Shown in pieces: positions 24,845-48,400 of a stretch of 64,000 nucleotides of DNA (positions within the stretch are counted from its first letter, which is position 1; each line of letters begins with the position of its first letter). The notes under the pieces are model-generated. The model searched no databases and had not been told where the DNA came from. It was given only the letters and a program-made list of their open reading frames with translations. The DNA lies in contig CP114498.1 in assembly GCA_027186245.1 (NCBI GenBank), forward strand, positions 751,501 to 815,500, in the 5' to 3' direction. Both the position numbers and the translations under genes were made by a program. The stretch is from Coriaria nepalensis (lineage: Eukaryota; Streptophyta; Magnoliopsida; Cucurbitales; Coriariaceae).

Positions 24845-25735
24845 AAAAATTATAATAAATTGTCAAAATTTAGTATAAATTATAATGAATATTTAATTTT
24901 AAGTTTAAATTATAATAAATCTTAAATTTTATTAAAAATTGATCAAATAATTATGTACATATTATATGATTATCAAATAACTATTAAAATGATAAGATTG
25001 ACCCAATTAAAAATTTTATTTATAGTTTTCCCCATTTTAATTTTAGTTTTTTTGATCTACTTTATTTATTTATTTGTAATTCTTCTCCATTTCCACTTAC
25101 CAACTGTTACTATCCTCTTTCTCCACTGCTACCACTATCCTCTTCCACCATCAGTACTGCCAATATTCACTGTTGAATAAAAATATAAAAATTTTATTTT
25201 TTTTCTCAATCTTTCTATCTCTTAACTCTTAAATATCAAAATATTAAATTTTTAAATTTGTATGTTGGCAGTCAATCACCGTTACTACTAACTTCCACTG
25301 CCGACATAAATATATTAAAATTTTAATTATTATCTTTTTCTCTCTCTATCTCTTAAACATTAAAATTTTAAAATTTTTACATTTAGGGTAGCGGTGGTGG
25401 AGAGGGTGGTGGTAGCGGGGGCGAATGTGGTGACAACGACAGATGTGGTGGAAATGGAGAAAAAAATAAAGAAATAAATAGATTAAAAAATTAAATTTAA
25501 ATTAAGAGAGGTAAAAATATAAATAAATATTTAAAATTGAGTTAAATTTAAAATTTAAATAGTAACTTAACAATCCTGTAATATATATATGATAATTTTA
25601 TTAAATTTTATTAGAATCGAGAGTTAATTATAATTTAAATTTAAATTTAAATTATAATTATTAAAAATTTTAAGTATTTATTATAATTTATGTTAAATTT
25701 TGAGAATTTATTATAATTTATCATAATTTTTAAAA
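24845..25735. mobile_element. Foldback / MITE-like element with ~300 bp imperfect inverted arms
   Basis: The outer left sequence (AAAATTATAATAAATTGTCA at about 24846) matches the reverse complement of the outer right sequence ending near 25735. The complementarity continues inward to GC-richer segments: TTCTCCATTTCCAC plus CCACTGCTACCACTATCC on the left (about 25082-25140) pair imperfectly with GGTGGTGGTAGCGGGGG and GTGGAAATGGAGAA on the right (about 25391-25460). A central region of roughly 240 bp holds two similar TCTATCTCTTAA-containing blocks. There is no coding capacity and no clear target-site duplication. It could be a non-autonomous DNA element or a large hairpin from an inverted duplication. 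Confidence 0.6.
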
Positions 25736-26064
25736 ATATTTAAGTAAGTATAATATGATAATTTATATTCATGTATTAAATATTTATTATATCTTAAATA
25801 TATAAATAAAAAATAAAAAAATATTAAATTTAAAAAATACATATCTTATCTATTATATCTGAAATTTTTTATAATTTCCGTATTATCATATTCGATATTC
25901 ATATCCGTTCTTTATAATTAATTTCGCTCATCCTCGTATCCGTACGTGCTTCGTAGTTCATTTCGCTCGGTCCTCGTTCTTTGTCTTCTGTAAATCTCGT
26001 CTCCCCGCTCCACCTTTCATACACACCGTAATCCCTAAAATACCCCTGTGATTCTCTTCTCTCT

Positions 26065-26090
26065 CTCGCTCGCTCGCTCGCTCGCTCAGC
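26065..26090. repeat. (CTCG)n microsatellite in the UBP12/13 5' region
   Basis: About five to six CTCG/GCTC units lie 65-90 bp upstream of the UBP12/13 ATG, so probably in the promoter or 5' UTR. Confidence 0.8.
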
Positions 26091-26154
26091 TCTCTGCTGA
26101 ATTTTGGTTTCCACTTTTCTTCTACAGCGGCGAAGCTAATCAAAATCTTCCACC

Positions 26155-36266
<10,112 letters not shown>

Positions 36267-37077
36267 TGAAAAGTTTGCCCTATGCATATTTTGGGATGTT
36301 TTCTCTTTGGCAAATTTCACGTGCATACAGATTGGGAAAAAGACTGGATCAGTGACACCATCAAGTGGAGTTCCTTTTTTTTTTTTTTGGTGGAGTTTGT
36401 ATCATCTACCAAACGGAGCTTTATACTGCATTCGTAAATGGCGGTTTCTCTCCTTACTCAATGGCCTTCACCATATAATGAGTTCATTGTATACTGTGAT
36501 TATATAGTACATAAGGACAAGATATCTTTGAACTAGTGAAACGTATACAATGTATAGTTGGGGCTGACTCAAATTACCCCCTCCCCCTGTTTAGTGATTC
36601 CGATTTTTGTTTGGTTAGAGATGGTGTTTGAGGATGTTTATGGGGTTCGTAACAGACTTTTTGTCACGGATTTGCTGCATTTTGAGCTCTGTTTATTGTA
36701 TTTCATCACAGATTTCTCGTCTTCATATGATTAAAAATGTCGTGGTATTGTTGGATAAAATCTTGGATCCTAACGTGGTTCCAGTTCTGTTATCCGTTAC
36801 CCAATTTTTGGTAGGTATTGGTATCATAAATTATTTTTATTATTCTTCTCCTTCCTATGGTTTCAGTTAGGATCGGGACTAATACCGTCCGTATTGGAGA
36901 AATTTTAAATTTTGGGGTTCCAGGTAGTTTTGCAATAGTTGAGGGAGTTATGATGTCTTATTTTAAGTTTAGGAGGGGTTTTAGTTAATTATTATTACTT
37001 AATTGTTTTTGTCTAAATACTCACTTTAACACGTGGAAGAAGGGGCACGCTAGTCCACAGCCTCTCTCTCAATATCC
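36267..37077. other. 3' UTR of UBP12/13 and promoter of the DnaJ zinc-finger gene
   Basis: No gene is supported. The first several hundred bases are likely UBP12/13 3' UTR. The final ~100 bp contain an ACACGTGG G-box-like site near 37029-37036 and a pyrimidine-rich leader just before the next ATG. Confidence 0.6.
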
Positions 37078-38459
37078 ATGGCGACGACGTTCTCTCGCCA
37101 TTGCCACTCTCCTCATCATCTATCTCCTCTTCCTCCTCCTCCTTCTTCAACAAGCAGCACCTCAGCAATGTCCTTCACCCCTTCTGCTCACTTTCTTCCC
37201 CAGCTAATCTCTGCAAAATCTGAAATCTCCTATATATCCCGCTGCTCTACTTCTTTTACTTGCACTAGTACTAGTTATAGACCTAGAGCTTCTTCTCTAA
37301 GCGGCGGCGACCTCATTGTCCACCCCGTTTTACTCCTCGCTGGCCTTGATGCTCCCCTCGATACTCAGACTTTCTTGGGAGCTTTCAGTGTTCTAGCAGC
37401 GATTTTCCTCTCCCTCTTCCTCGGTCTTAAGGTATCTATCTATATTCTATACTCCATCGTCTCACTCCGTTTCTATATTTCAAGAGCCATGGATTTAGTT
37501 TTATTTCTTCCTAGTTGGAATCTATGCATGCAGTTTTCGAGAATTGATAAATTCCAGCTGAAATTTCATTTTCACCTTGTTAGTGTAAATCTATCCCAGG
37601 TATGGAAATTGATTTTTAAAGAATGACGAGTTCTATTCCAAATAAAGTTTTTTTATAAAGTTCAGTGTGGAGTAAGTTTGGTTCCAGAGAATGGAATTTC
37701 AAAACAATGGAAATGGAGTTATGATTCAATTTTTGAGGAATCCTTTCATGATTCTAAACAGAGTGTCTGTCTAGTTGTAACTCTGCGAGTGATGCTCGGT
37801 TTTGCAGGGTGATCCCGTGCCTTGCGAGCGTTGTGCTGGAAATGGTAACTTTTTTGCCATTTTCTTCTTACGAAACCAAATTTCATTTTTATATTTACTC
37901 TTTCCTGTAATTGAGTCTGATAAGTATAGTAATTATGATAGTCACACCAAATTTGATCCAAACAATGAACTAATCGGACAATTTGAGTGAACCGAAACAA
38001 GTGCTACATAATGTTTAATCTGTTCTTGGAGGAAACTCTTGAATTCTGCATTTTTCAAGCCTCTAGATGTCTTTCACATATTCTACTCTGCTTCTAGCTA
38101 ATCTGTATGTGTTTCTTCTGAAGATATGGTTAGTTTACTGAAAACTCATTTGGATGGATGGATAGGTGGCACAAAATGTATTTTCTGTAACAATGGTAAG
38201 ATGAAGCAAGAAACAGGCTTGGTTGATTGCAGGGTATGCAAGGGAGCAGGTATCAATTGAATCCTTTCGAGCAGACACAGTTCTCTTATCTAAATTCCAA
38301 TTTTATTCATATTCCAGTTTCAACTGATTACCGAAATGGGGTAAGTTGTATCTCGATTTCATGATCGTGTAGTCAGGTAATGGAGTCTTTTTTTCTCTCT
38401 TTGTAGGATTGATATTTTGCAAGAAATGTGGAGGTTCAGGATATTCCAGACGACTATGA
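37078..38459 (+). CDS. Small plastid-type DnaJ zinc-finger (CxxCxGxG) protein
   Basis: Four exons (37078-37431, 37808-37844, 38166-38249, 38407-38459) encode 175 residues. The first ~80 are rich in Ser, Thr, Pro and His with almost no acids, like a chloroplast transit peptide. A hydrophobic stretch, [19 protein letters not shown] (residues ~98-116), is a likely membrane span. The rest is a compact zinc finger of the DnaJ type with four CxxC pairs: CERC, CIFC, CRVC and CKKC, each followed by a Gly-rich turn (AGNG, NNGK, KGAG, GGSG). The protein has no J-domain. It belongs with the small BSD2/LQY1/PSA2-like plastid proteins that assist photosystem or Rubisco assembly; which member it is cannot be settled, and it may be membrane-anchored. 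It ends GYSRRL. Confidence 0.88.
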
Positions 38460-39492
38460 ATGAGCCTTTTGGTCCGAAGTTTTCCCGTTTTCTCAGTCTA
38501 GCTTTTCCTCAAATTTTTGCAGTCTATATAGTTGTCGATCGAAATCCCCAACTTGTATAATTGTATCATATGTTCTTCAACTGCTGATGTAAATGATGAT
38601 GTTATTACTTTCTTTGATGTTATAATGTGATATATCCTAGAACCAACTCTTAGCCAATGTACTGGTTATAGTGTCTTGTTATAGATCGAGTAAACTAGTG
38701 GCTGCAGTTGTGGATACAATATTATGATTGAGAAATTCCATGATTACAGGTATCGATCAATCTCAATTGTATATGGGGTATCGATCAATCACAACTGCAT
38801 ATTTGAAATTGCACATATTAGCTTCACATAGTTAGATTATATCTTACATCAATCTTATGTATGATTCAATTTGTCGGAAACATAGCTAATCAGTTTTATA
38901 AAAATATATTAAAATTTGTAGAAAGAATATAATAAGAAAAAAAAAAATATTGGGTTCGCTTTTAAATAGTTTAAAATTCACATCTACATACCCAAAAGCT
39001 CGTTTGGTTTTGATTATGGATGGAATGAGAATTGGTAGAATGGTTAGAATGAGAAATGGAATGAAGGATTATTTTTTTTAATTTTATAATTCACCATCAA
39101 ATTTATGTGTTTTCAAACAAAAATGAGATTTTTTATTATTCCTATTATATCTCCTATTCTATATCTAACCAAATAACCAAATGAAAACCTTTTCTATTTT
39201 ATGATTAAGAAGAATGCAAATTATGCACAGCCAAAACGGTCTAACCTCTGTTCATCGTGGCCGTCCATTTAAGACACTCCTCACCGTCCGATTAAATAAA
39301 GTATTATAAAATTTTTCATTCATTTCAAATTCTCCGTCATTCCCTCTCTCTCGCTTCACATCCACATCGCGCCATTCTTCTTCTGCAAAATACTCACTGT
39401 TCCACCTGAACCTAAATCTCAGTTCTCATTTCGACCTTCTTTCTTCCAGTGACTTGCGGATCTAAAAGACTCTTAACTCATATTTTCTTAAA
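38460..39492. other. Intergenic stretch before the kinesin gene
   Basis: It contains the 3' UTR of the zinc-finger gene, a degenerate MITE-like segment of about 190 bp around 39000-39190 (GTTTGGTTTTGATTATGG at one end and CTAACCAAATAACCAAAT at the other), and the kinesin promoter with a pyrimidine-rich leader from about 39340. No gene is seen. Confidence 0.55.
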
Positions 39493-42400
39493 ATGTCGTT
39501 CACGTCGGATACAACGAGTGCGATCAAGAGCAGGTATGGGTTTCAAGAACATGCCTCGGACTCGGTTTCTTATCGTGATTCTCCGGATCTTCTTAAATCT
39601 GCTTGTAAGGATAATCAGGCTCAGAGTATGGAAGTTCGTCGTATTACGGAGTTTAATGATGAAGTTGGAGTAGTTGGAGTTACTGGATCGTCCAGTCAGA
39701 GCTTTGAGTTTCATGAAGATCCTTGGTTCTGGAAGGACCATAATGTGCAGGTAAAACGGAGTTTCTTTCACTCGATAAGCTCAGTGAGCAGTTTGGATTT
39801 TGTATATCTGAACCACACTTGTCTTCTAGAAAATGCTAAATTGACCGCAAAGTACCAAAAACATTGGTTTAATTTGCTGTTCAGACGATAATTTCCTCGT
39901 TTGCTAGTTAGTATTTACTTTGTAACGTTTCAGTGTGGTTTCTGCTGGATCATTTCATACTAGCTTGCTGTAAGAACTCCTCCTGTTCTTAAAAGGTTCA
40001 ACAATTGCATTAGCTGCGTTCCTAAATAGTATATTCAATGGCCAAAAAAGATCCAATTAATGTTTATTTTAATTATCTTGGTTGATGGTTGAAATAAGAT
40101 TTGTCTGTGAACTGTCATATTAGGTTATTATAAGAACTCGGCCTCTTAGTAGCAACGAAATATCATTACAAGGATACAGCAAGTGTGTAAGGCAAGAGAG
40201 CTGTAAGACAATTACGTGGACTGGACCTCCCGAGTCACGTTTTACCTTTGATCTTGTTACAGATGAATATGTTAGCCAGGTATAGTTCTTTCATCTGGCA
40301 TATTGTTGCCTTTTTTCACTTTTCAATCAATTTGATTTCATTTCTTCCATATAACAGGAGAAGCTATTCAAGGTGGCTGGATTGCCTATGGTGGAGAACT
40401 GTATAGAAGGTTACAACAGCTGTATGTTTGCATATGGCCAAGTGAGATCCTTATTCCCTTTTCTTTTCCTCCTTTGTTTCTTATCATTTGTTGTGAGGCT
40501 ATGATATTTTGTCTTCATGATTATTAACACTCAGAAAGGTGGTAATTTCTTAATATCTAATAAGGTCATAATTTATTCAAGACTTTGGATTTGTGAGTTC
40601 TTGAATTCTGTGGCTATAAAGGGATTCATTTGCCTTAATATTATTCATATCGCAAATCTTAGTCAACATCCCCATGATTCTTTGTGTAGACTGGAAGTGG
40701 GAAGACTCATACAATGCTCGGAGACATTGAAGGAGGCACGCGGAGACATAGTGTTAATTGTGGAATGACACCAAGAGTTTTTGAATGTTTATTCTCAAGA
40801 ATTCAGAAGGTATGTACCATTTCGGATAGCTTTTACTCAGGCTTGTGCACCTTGGACATTCATGTACTGGAAGTCTTAAACTTCACATATGTATCTTACA
40901 ATTTGGGCAACTAGAGATCTTTATATGATTATAACTAATCTTTTGCTGACATGATCTTCATGCTGCTGTTATTTTGTCTTATCACTACATTTAGTTAGCA
41001 ACTATTTTCTTCGGTCTTTTTCCCCCCCCTCAAATAAATTATTTTACCAATCCTAAATGTGGATATGTAGTGCTATACTGATTTTTATCATTGCATGGTT
41101 CTGGAAGTCTTATCTATTTGAATCATGCTCCAGTAGTGGCACCTTTGATTTGATGCTATGATGGCTCTTTGTATTCTGATAGTTGATATAAGATCATGGA
41201 ATCAAAGTTCTTGTAAGAGATATTTCTTTTCTGCAAACGGGTTAAATCTCCATTAAAGTCTCTATCAATCCGTTTCTATTATTATTATTTTTTAACTTAT
41301 GTGGTATCAAGTTATATTCTCATGGGATTCTGGACAAGAACTTCAGCTGGCTGTTATCCATAGATTTAATTGCAGGTCATGCTGATTCAGTTGTGCTATT
41401 ACAGGAAAAAGAGGCACGTAGAGATGAAAAGTTGCGGTTTACCTGTAAATGCTCGTTTTTGGAAATTTACAATGAACAAATTCTAGATCTTTTGGACCCA
41501 ACATCAAACAATCTGCAGGTATGGTTTCTCTTTTTATGTTGACTGGATCGAATTTGACGTTTCATTATTCTTTGTCCACCAAAGTGCCACTACATTGGAA
41601 ACAGTCTGTTTTGGGTACCCTTTGGATTCTTTAGGATATTTCCGAACACTTTGTTATACATCAAACTTATCAAATTGCATCCCATACTTCCCTAGTAGTT
41701 CATTCTAGGTATCGGATTAATGGTAAATGAGAATCACAAAGCAGCATTACAAATTTCGAATCCTAACATAAAACATATAATTTTTTTAAGCATTTTTTAA
41801 GCATCAGAGCAATAAATAGTGTTAACGCCATAAAATATTATCAATATGCCGATTTTTGTGTGATATCCTAATTCTTTAAATAGTTTTAATGATGCATATC
41901 ACTTATCTATAGTCGTGCTCGTAATTAGTACTTTTCTAAGCTATTTCCTTTGTTCTCTTTGTATGGTTACTAACATTAATGTTTCTTTTATCAATGTTAT
42001 AGATAAGGGAAGATATAAAGAAAGGGGTTTACGTAGAGAATCTGAAGGAGATAGAAGTTGCAAGCGCTCGTGATGTGATTCAACAACTTCTTCAGGTATA
42101 GAAGGCCTCTGTTACGCTCTTTCAGTTTTGGTCGGCAACTAGTATTGTATGTCACTAGTTTTCAATTCTCTGTAGAAGAAGTTTCTTAGATAATCTGATT
42201 TGTCGCTCTCATCATTTTTTATTTATTTATTTATATTTTTAATTAAAATTTTATTTTTGATAGAAAGGGCTGTTAGTTTTCTTGTAGTGCCCTCTACCTT
42301 GTTTTTTATAAGATATTAAAGAAAAAAAAGAATCTTTTCATTTCAGGGTGCTGCTAATAGAAAAGTAGCGTCCACGAATATGAATCTTGCTAGTAGCCGC

Positions 42401-45400
42401 TCTCACAGTGTCTTTACATGCATCATTGAAAGCAAAGTGAGTACACTCCAATCCCTTATTGTTTATACACTAGTCTCAGCTGTTTAGTGTCAAATTGGTC
42501 TGAATGCCCTTTCTATAGGGTTTGCTTTCATTATATAGAAGAGATTTACGTAGTGAGTGTCTGATTTCTAGCGCCTAAATTCTATACAAGGTAAGTACTT
42601 CCAACGTTATTTGTAGCCTAATTATCTGTTATATACAATCTAGACATAAAGGAAAACATCCTTAAAATACATAAAGGAAAACATCCTTAAAATAGCACAA
42701 ATAGAATCCCGTAACATCCCCCCTCAAATTGATGCTAGTAGATCAAGAAGTATCAATTTGTCAACTAGAAATTGATGCCGATGTCGAGAAAGAGCTTTAG
42801 TGAAGATGTCGGCAGTTTAATGTTCGGTAGAAATGTGAGGAAGGGTAATCACATGTCTGTCAAAGGATTCACGTATGGAATGATAGTCGACTTCAATATG
42901 TTTCGTACGCTCATGGAAGACAGGATTAGCAGCGATCTGAATGGCATTGGTATTAGCATGAAGAGAAGTGGAATGAAGTTGAGGAAAACCAAGTTCACCT
43001 AATAACCCACGAAGCCAAGTAATCTCAGAGCAGGCGGAAGACACAGCACGATATTCAAATTCTGTGGAAGACTTGGAAACTCTATCTTGTTTCTTACTCT
43101 TCCAAGAAATGAGTGCATTGCCTAAAAACATGCACCAGCCAGTAACAGATCGACGAGTATCTGCACATCCGGCCTAGTCAGCGTCACTATACCCTACCAA
43201 CTGTAAGGAAGAGTCCTTAGGAAAGAACAACCCGCGTGGAGAGGTGCCCTTCAGATATCGGATAATGCGGCGGACAACGTCAAGGTGAAGGTGTCAAGGG
43301 GCCTGCATAAATTGACTGACCTGCTGCACAACAAAAGAAATGTCAGGACGAGTAATTGTCAGGTAGTTCAAACTCCCAACGAGTTGCCGATACAAGGATG
43401 GATCTGATAGAAGCTCGCCTTCCTCCCGACGAAGCTTAAGATTTACTTCCAAGGGAGTAAGAACAGAATTACCCAATTGGAGACCAGCTAATGAAATTAC
43501 TTCCTCTGTGTATTTGTGCTGATGTAACAAAGTACCAGTCGGAGTAATTTGGACCTCAAGGCCAAGAAAGTACTGCAAGGGACTAAGATCTTTCATGTGA
43601 AAAGAGGCCTTGAGATGCTGTTGTAATTGCTTAAGTAACTCAGTATCAGAGCCAGTAATCACAATATCGTCAACATATACTAGAAGCAATACAATTCCTG
43701 CAGAAGTCTTGCGAAGAAATAGAGAGGAATCAAACTGACTCTGAGTAAAGGGAAAAGCAAGCAAAGTAGAGCGAAATTTATCAAACCATGCACGCGGAGC
43801 TTGTTCCAAACCATACAAAGATCGGCGTAACCGACAAACCTCTGAGGAAGGTGTAGTAAACATGCCAGAAGGTGGAGACATAAATTTCTTCCTTTAAATC
43901 CCCATGTAGAAAAGCATTCTTCATGTCCATCTGCCGGAGAGACCACTCCTGTGACGTAGCAAGTGCCAAGATAGTCCGGACAATAGTCATTTTAGCAACA
44001 GGTGCAAATGTCTCTTCATAATCAATACCATACTCCTGTTGGTTCCCAAGAGCCATGAGACGGGCCTTATATTGGTCCAGTGAGCCATCAGACCGAAACT
44101 TGACCGAGTATACCCATTTACAACCAATAGGTTTGACACCAGAGGCACAAGTCACAAGATCCCAAGTGTGATTGTCTTGAAGAGCTTGGATTTCTTCTTG
44201 CATGGCCTGCTGCCAATATGCTTGGGTAGCTGCCTGAGTATAAGAGTGAGGAACAGAAACAGTATCAAGAGTGGCAGTAAGCGAGGTATGAGAAAAACCA
44301 TACTTATCTGGTGGATGTGTAACCCGGGTGGAGCGTCGAGGTATCGGAAGCGTAGAATCAGATGACGGATCAGTGTCTGGAAGAGGCGCTGAAGGAGGAC
44401 GTCTATGGTACACCATACCGGATTTAAATCGCTCAATAGAAGAAGGCACATCATCAAAAGCGGGTAGAAGAGTAATAGGAGGATCATAAATAACCCGAGA
44501 CTGAAAGAAATATTGATTTTCAAAGAAAATCACATTCCGGGAGATCCGAAATTTGTTTGCATGGGCATCATAACAAACAAATCCTTTCTGAGTGGGCTAT
44601 ATCCCATAAAAGCACATGTGACAGACTGTGCAGCAAGCTTGTGACGATCAATAGGTGGCAGATGAACAAAACAAACACACCCGAAAGTATGAAAGGATTT
44701 ATACTCAGGAGATATGCCAAATAATCGAAGATAGGGAGAATCATAATTTAGAGTGGCAGTAGGCAAACGATTGATCAAATAAACAGTAGTAGATAAAGCT
44801 TCTACTTAGAACTTAGAAGGTATAGATGAATCAATTAGCAAAGTACGAACAACATCTAAGAGATGACGATTCTTACGCTCAACGACTCCATTTTGTTGAG
44901 GGGTATAAGGACAAGAACGTTGAGAAATGATCCCTTTTTGCTGAAGATAAGTCTGAAAGGAATGAGACATGTATTCCCCCTCGGAGTCGGAGCGTAAGGT
45001 TTTGATACAAGTACTGAACTGTGTCTCGACAAGCGCAACAAATTTTTGAAAAACAGAGAATACGTCAGCTTTAGAACGAAGAAAATAGAGCCAAGTAAAT
45101 CGACTGTAATCATCGATAAACGTCACCAAATAACGATACTGCCCATGAGAAATAATAGGACTGACACCCCAAACATCAGTATGTACAATCTTAAAGCAAG
45201 TAGAAGCACAACTACCATGCGCAGGAAAAGGTAATGTTTTACTTTTACCAAGACGACAAGTAACACAATCAAAAGATACAGGAGTCGAATACAAAGATTC
45301 GGTATTGCCCAAAAAACCATGTTTCAAAAGATGAGTCAAGACAATAGAATTGGGATGACCCAATTTTTTATGCCATACTTCATTATTATCGGCAGTAGCC

Positions 45401-48400
45401 GTACAAGCAAAAGAAATAACCTTAGGAATAGAAAACTGTAAAGGAAATAGACGTCCCACCTTAGGCCCCTTCGCGATCACCGTCCCTAACACCTGATCCT
45501 GCACAAGACAACCACCACGAGAGAAATGAACATCACAGTTATTATCTACCAATTGTCCAATAGAAATCAAATTTGTAGATAATCCAGGGGACACAAAAAC
45601 ATTTCGAAAGGAAGAACCCAAAGTACCAACAGCAGTAATAGGAAGTGTACTGCCATTAGCAATCTGAATAGTTTGCCTGCCTCCATACTTACGAACATCA
45701 TGGAGACGCGTCGTACTACCGGTCATATGATTAGAGGCACCAGAATCAACAATCCAAGAAGAGGTGAAGGTAGGAGTTGTACCTTGTAGGCCTAAAGCCG
45801 TAAAAGCAGACACAATCATCTGTTGGACCATGGCAAGTGTGAGAACAGATGAATCAGAGCTTACAGTGGGAGGTGCAGAATAAGACGAGGACTTAACAAC
45901 AGCTTCAAAAGCTTGAGATTGGTGATTTTGAGGCCGCACGCGACAGTCTTTGATGAGATGGCCCTCTTTCTTGCAGTAGTTACAAATTTTCTTTCGATAG
46001 TTGCGAGCAATGTGACCGATCTCCTTGCAACTAAAACACTGCAGCTTGTTCCTCCCTTTCCCGTGTGCTGCATAGGCTACATTGACAGCCTCAGAAAAGA
46101 CTTTCTCAGAAGTCATACCCATCTGAGTGGATAATCGTTGTTCCTCACGCAATAAATCTCCCAAGCAGATATCCAAGGAAGGAAGCAGATTACGGTTCAA
46201 TAAACCGGCTCGAACAGACTCAAATTCAGGGCGAAGCTTCATAAAAAATTGATCGCGTTGACTCTCAGCATGAACCGCTTGAAGAGCTGCGAGGGCCGCG
46301 GTGGGAACCTTAGCATGAACAATAGCAGAATACTCGCTCCAAATATTAATAAAACCAGAATAAAATTGCTCAATGGTCAAATTACCTTGAGTGTAATTGC
46401 TAATTTCCAACTCCAATTGGAATTTCCGAGCACTGTGGTCTTGGTGATAAATACGTTGCAGATAGGCCCACATAGCGTGAGCCGTAGTGAAACACCGAAG
46501 ATTGGTGACAAGATGGGGCTCAATCGTTCATAAGAGCCAAGAGATCACCCTAGCATCCTTGACCTCCCATTGGGCAAATTCCTTTTCATCAGTGGGAACT
46601 CGAATAGAACTATCAATATGATTTGATAATTCTTTCCCTTTCAAGAACATTTTAAATTGAAATTCCCACGTTGAAAAATTCTTTCCAGAAAAACAAATAA
46701 TATTATTTTCCATAAACATGATAAAAGTTACGTATAACAAAATCAGCCCAACCAGTCAAAAATAACAGCAAGCCCGAAAGTAAATTAATTCCAACTTCAA
46801 GTGAAAAAGGGACCCAAATACATAATGCAAAAGAGAAGCCCACGGGTACAAGTTAATTAGGCCCAAGGAACACAATAAGAGGGCCCAAAATTGATACCTG
46901 CCCAGCTAGCACGTCTGCAACAAAAGAATCAGCAAACCAGATTCGTTTACACCTCGCACCACTGCCCACCACAGAACCTCGCAACCACCTCGCAACCACC
47001 ACAGATTCGTTGCTGATCACCTCGCAACCACCACAGAACCTCCCGTCTACCACAGAGAGAGCCACCACAATGGAAGCACCGAAAGAGAAGATCAAATACC
47101 ACTCAACCACCACAGAAAACGCCAAACGCCCCTTCAGAGAAGATCGACGGTCACAGAGGAAGCCAATGGACACCTTTCAACCCAGAACAGTATGTCGGCA
47201 GCCACAAAACAAGGAACCTACGAAATCGGTGACCACATAAAGTGCCGACACACCTAGAGCAAGAAAAGAAAAAAAATTTCCTGTCACATGAGTGATTAAA
47301 ACCACAGAAATGAATAGCAAAGTAGGGGCTCTGATACCATGTCAAATTGGTATGAATGCCCTTTCCATAGGGTTTGCTTTCGTATATATAGAAGAGATTA
47401 CATAGTGAGTGCCTAATTTCCAGCGCCTAAATGCTATACAAGGTAAATATTTGCAACGTTATTTGCAGCCTAATTATCTACTCTATACAATCTAGACATA
47501 AACGAAAACATCCCTAAAATAGCACAAATAGAATCCCGTAACATTTAGTCCCTCTACACTCGTTTTGTACTCAATTTTTATATATTTAAATTTTAATTGA
47601 TTACTTTTCTCCAGTGGGAATCCCAAGGTGTTACTCACCATCGTTTTTCACGGCTAAATCTTGTGGATTTAGCAGGCTCAGAAAGGTATATCAATATCTC
47701 TGCTTCTTGGATAATTAGGTGTAGTTTCCATGGTTCCACCTGATTATTGTATATGATGTTAGCACATATAGGTTAATTAATGGAACCATCCTATCTTCTT
47801 TCTTTCTACTTTTGCGAGAAGGTATATGCAATAACATTATAATCTATTTTGTCATCCATAAAGAGTAGTAGCATGAGACAAAATCCTTCTCCTTTGCCTT
47901 ATTCGACCTTTCATATGCTAGGACATAGCTAATATCTAATATATACGTATGGAATCTGATAATAGGCAAAAGAGTTCTGGCGCTGAAGGTGACCGTCTCA
48001 AGGAAGCCACTAACATCAACAAGTCTCTTTCAACATTAGGGTAAGTATCGTCATTTTTAGCTATGTTAAAATATTTCAGTTTTTGTTTTGTTGGAATGAA
48101 GATATCATTAAAGGAAATTTTTTTGATGTCTGTAGTCTTGTAATAATGAACTTGGTGAATATATCCAATGGGAAATCACTCCATGTTCCTTATCGAGATT
48201 CCAAGCTTACGTTTTTACTTCAGGTATGCATTGATATTAGCCAGAGAATATGTCTGCTGCTAAGCTGTTAGTTAACTATCAAGAACTATTTAGAGAGTAC
48301 TAAATTGGCTGTTATTTAATTATGTTTCGTAGAACAAATTTTAAGTTTGCATAAGGATTGATTGCTTCGATAGTCCATCTTACGTTATCTTTCATCAGGA

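Larger units (their letters stand above)
21902..26154. other. Long gene-free AT-rich stretch
   Basis: No gene is supported across about 4.2 kb. Contents: the zinc-knuckle promoter with site II motifs, an AT-rich block with hairpin-forming repeats (about 22900-23420), more low-complexity DNA, a large imperfect inverted repeat (about 24845-25735), and the promoter/5' UTR of the UBP12/13 gene with a CTCG microsatellite. Small open frames inside are AT-rich and lack family features. Confidence 0.6.
42488..47543 (-). mobile_element. Ty1/copia LTR retrotransposon, structurally complete, coding region decayed
   Basis: The element is 5056 bp and opposite to the kinesin gene. It has two LTRs that begin TGTCAAATTGG and end CCCGTAACA, and is flanked by a 5-bp target-site duplication TTTAG (42483-42487 and 47544-47548). 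Next to the 5' LTR (the right one) is a primer-binding site TGGTATCAGAGCC (47339 down to 47327), complementary to initiator-Met tRNA. Next to the 3' LTR is a purine tract TGAGGGGGGA (42717-42726). The order gag, protease, integrase, reverse transcriptase, RNase H marks it as Ty1/copia. Multiple stops and frame changes show it can no longer encode its own proteins. Confidence 0.97.

Noticed and set aside
38995..39195. MITE-like segment before the kinesin gene
   Set aside because: The ends are only loosely inverted and no target duplication is visible, so it is mentioned only within the intergenic description.
42772..43002. Plus-strand frame within the copia element
   Set aside because: It is a shadow of the RNase H region read on the minus strand.
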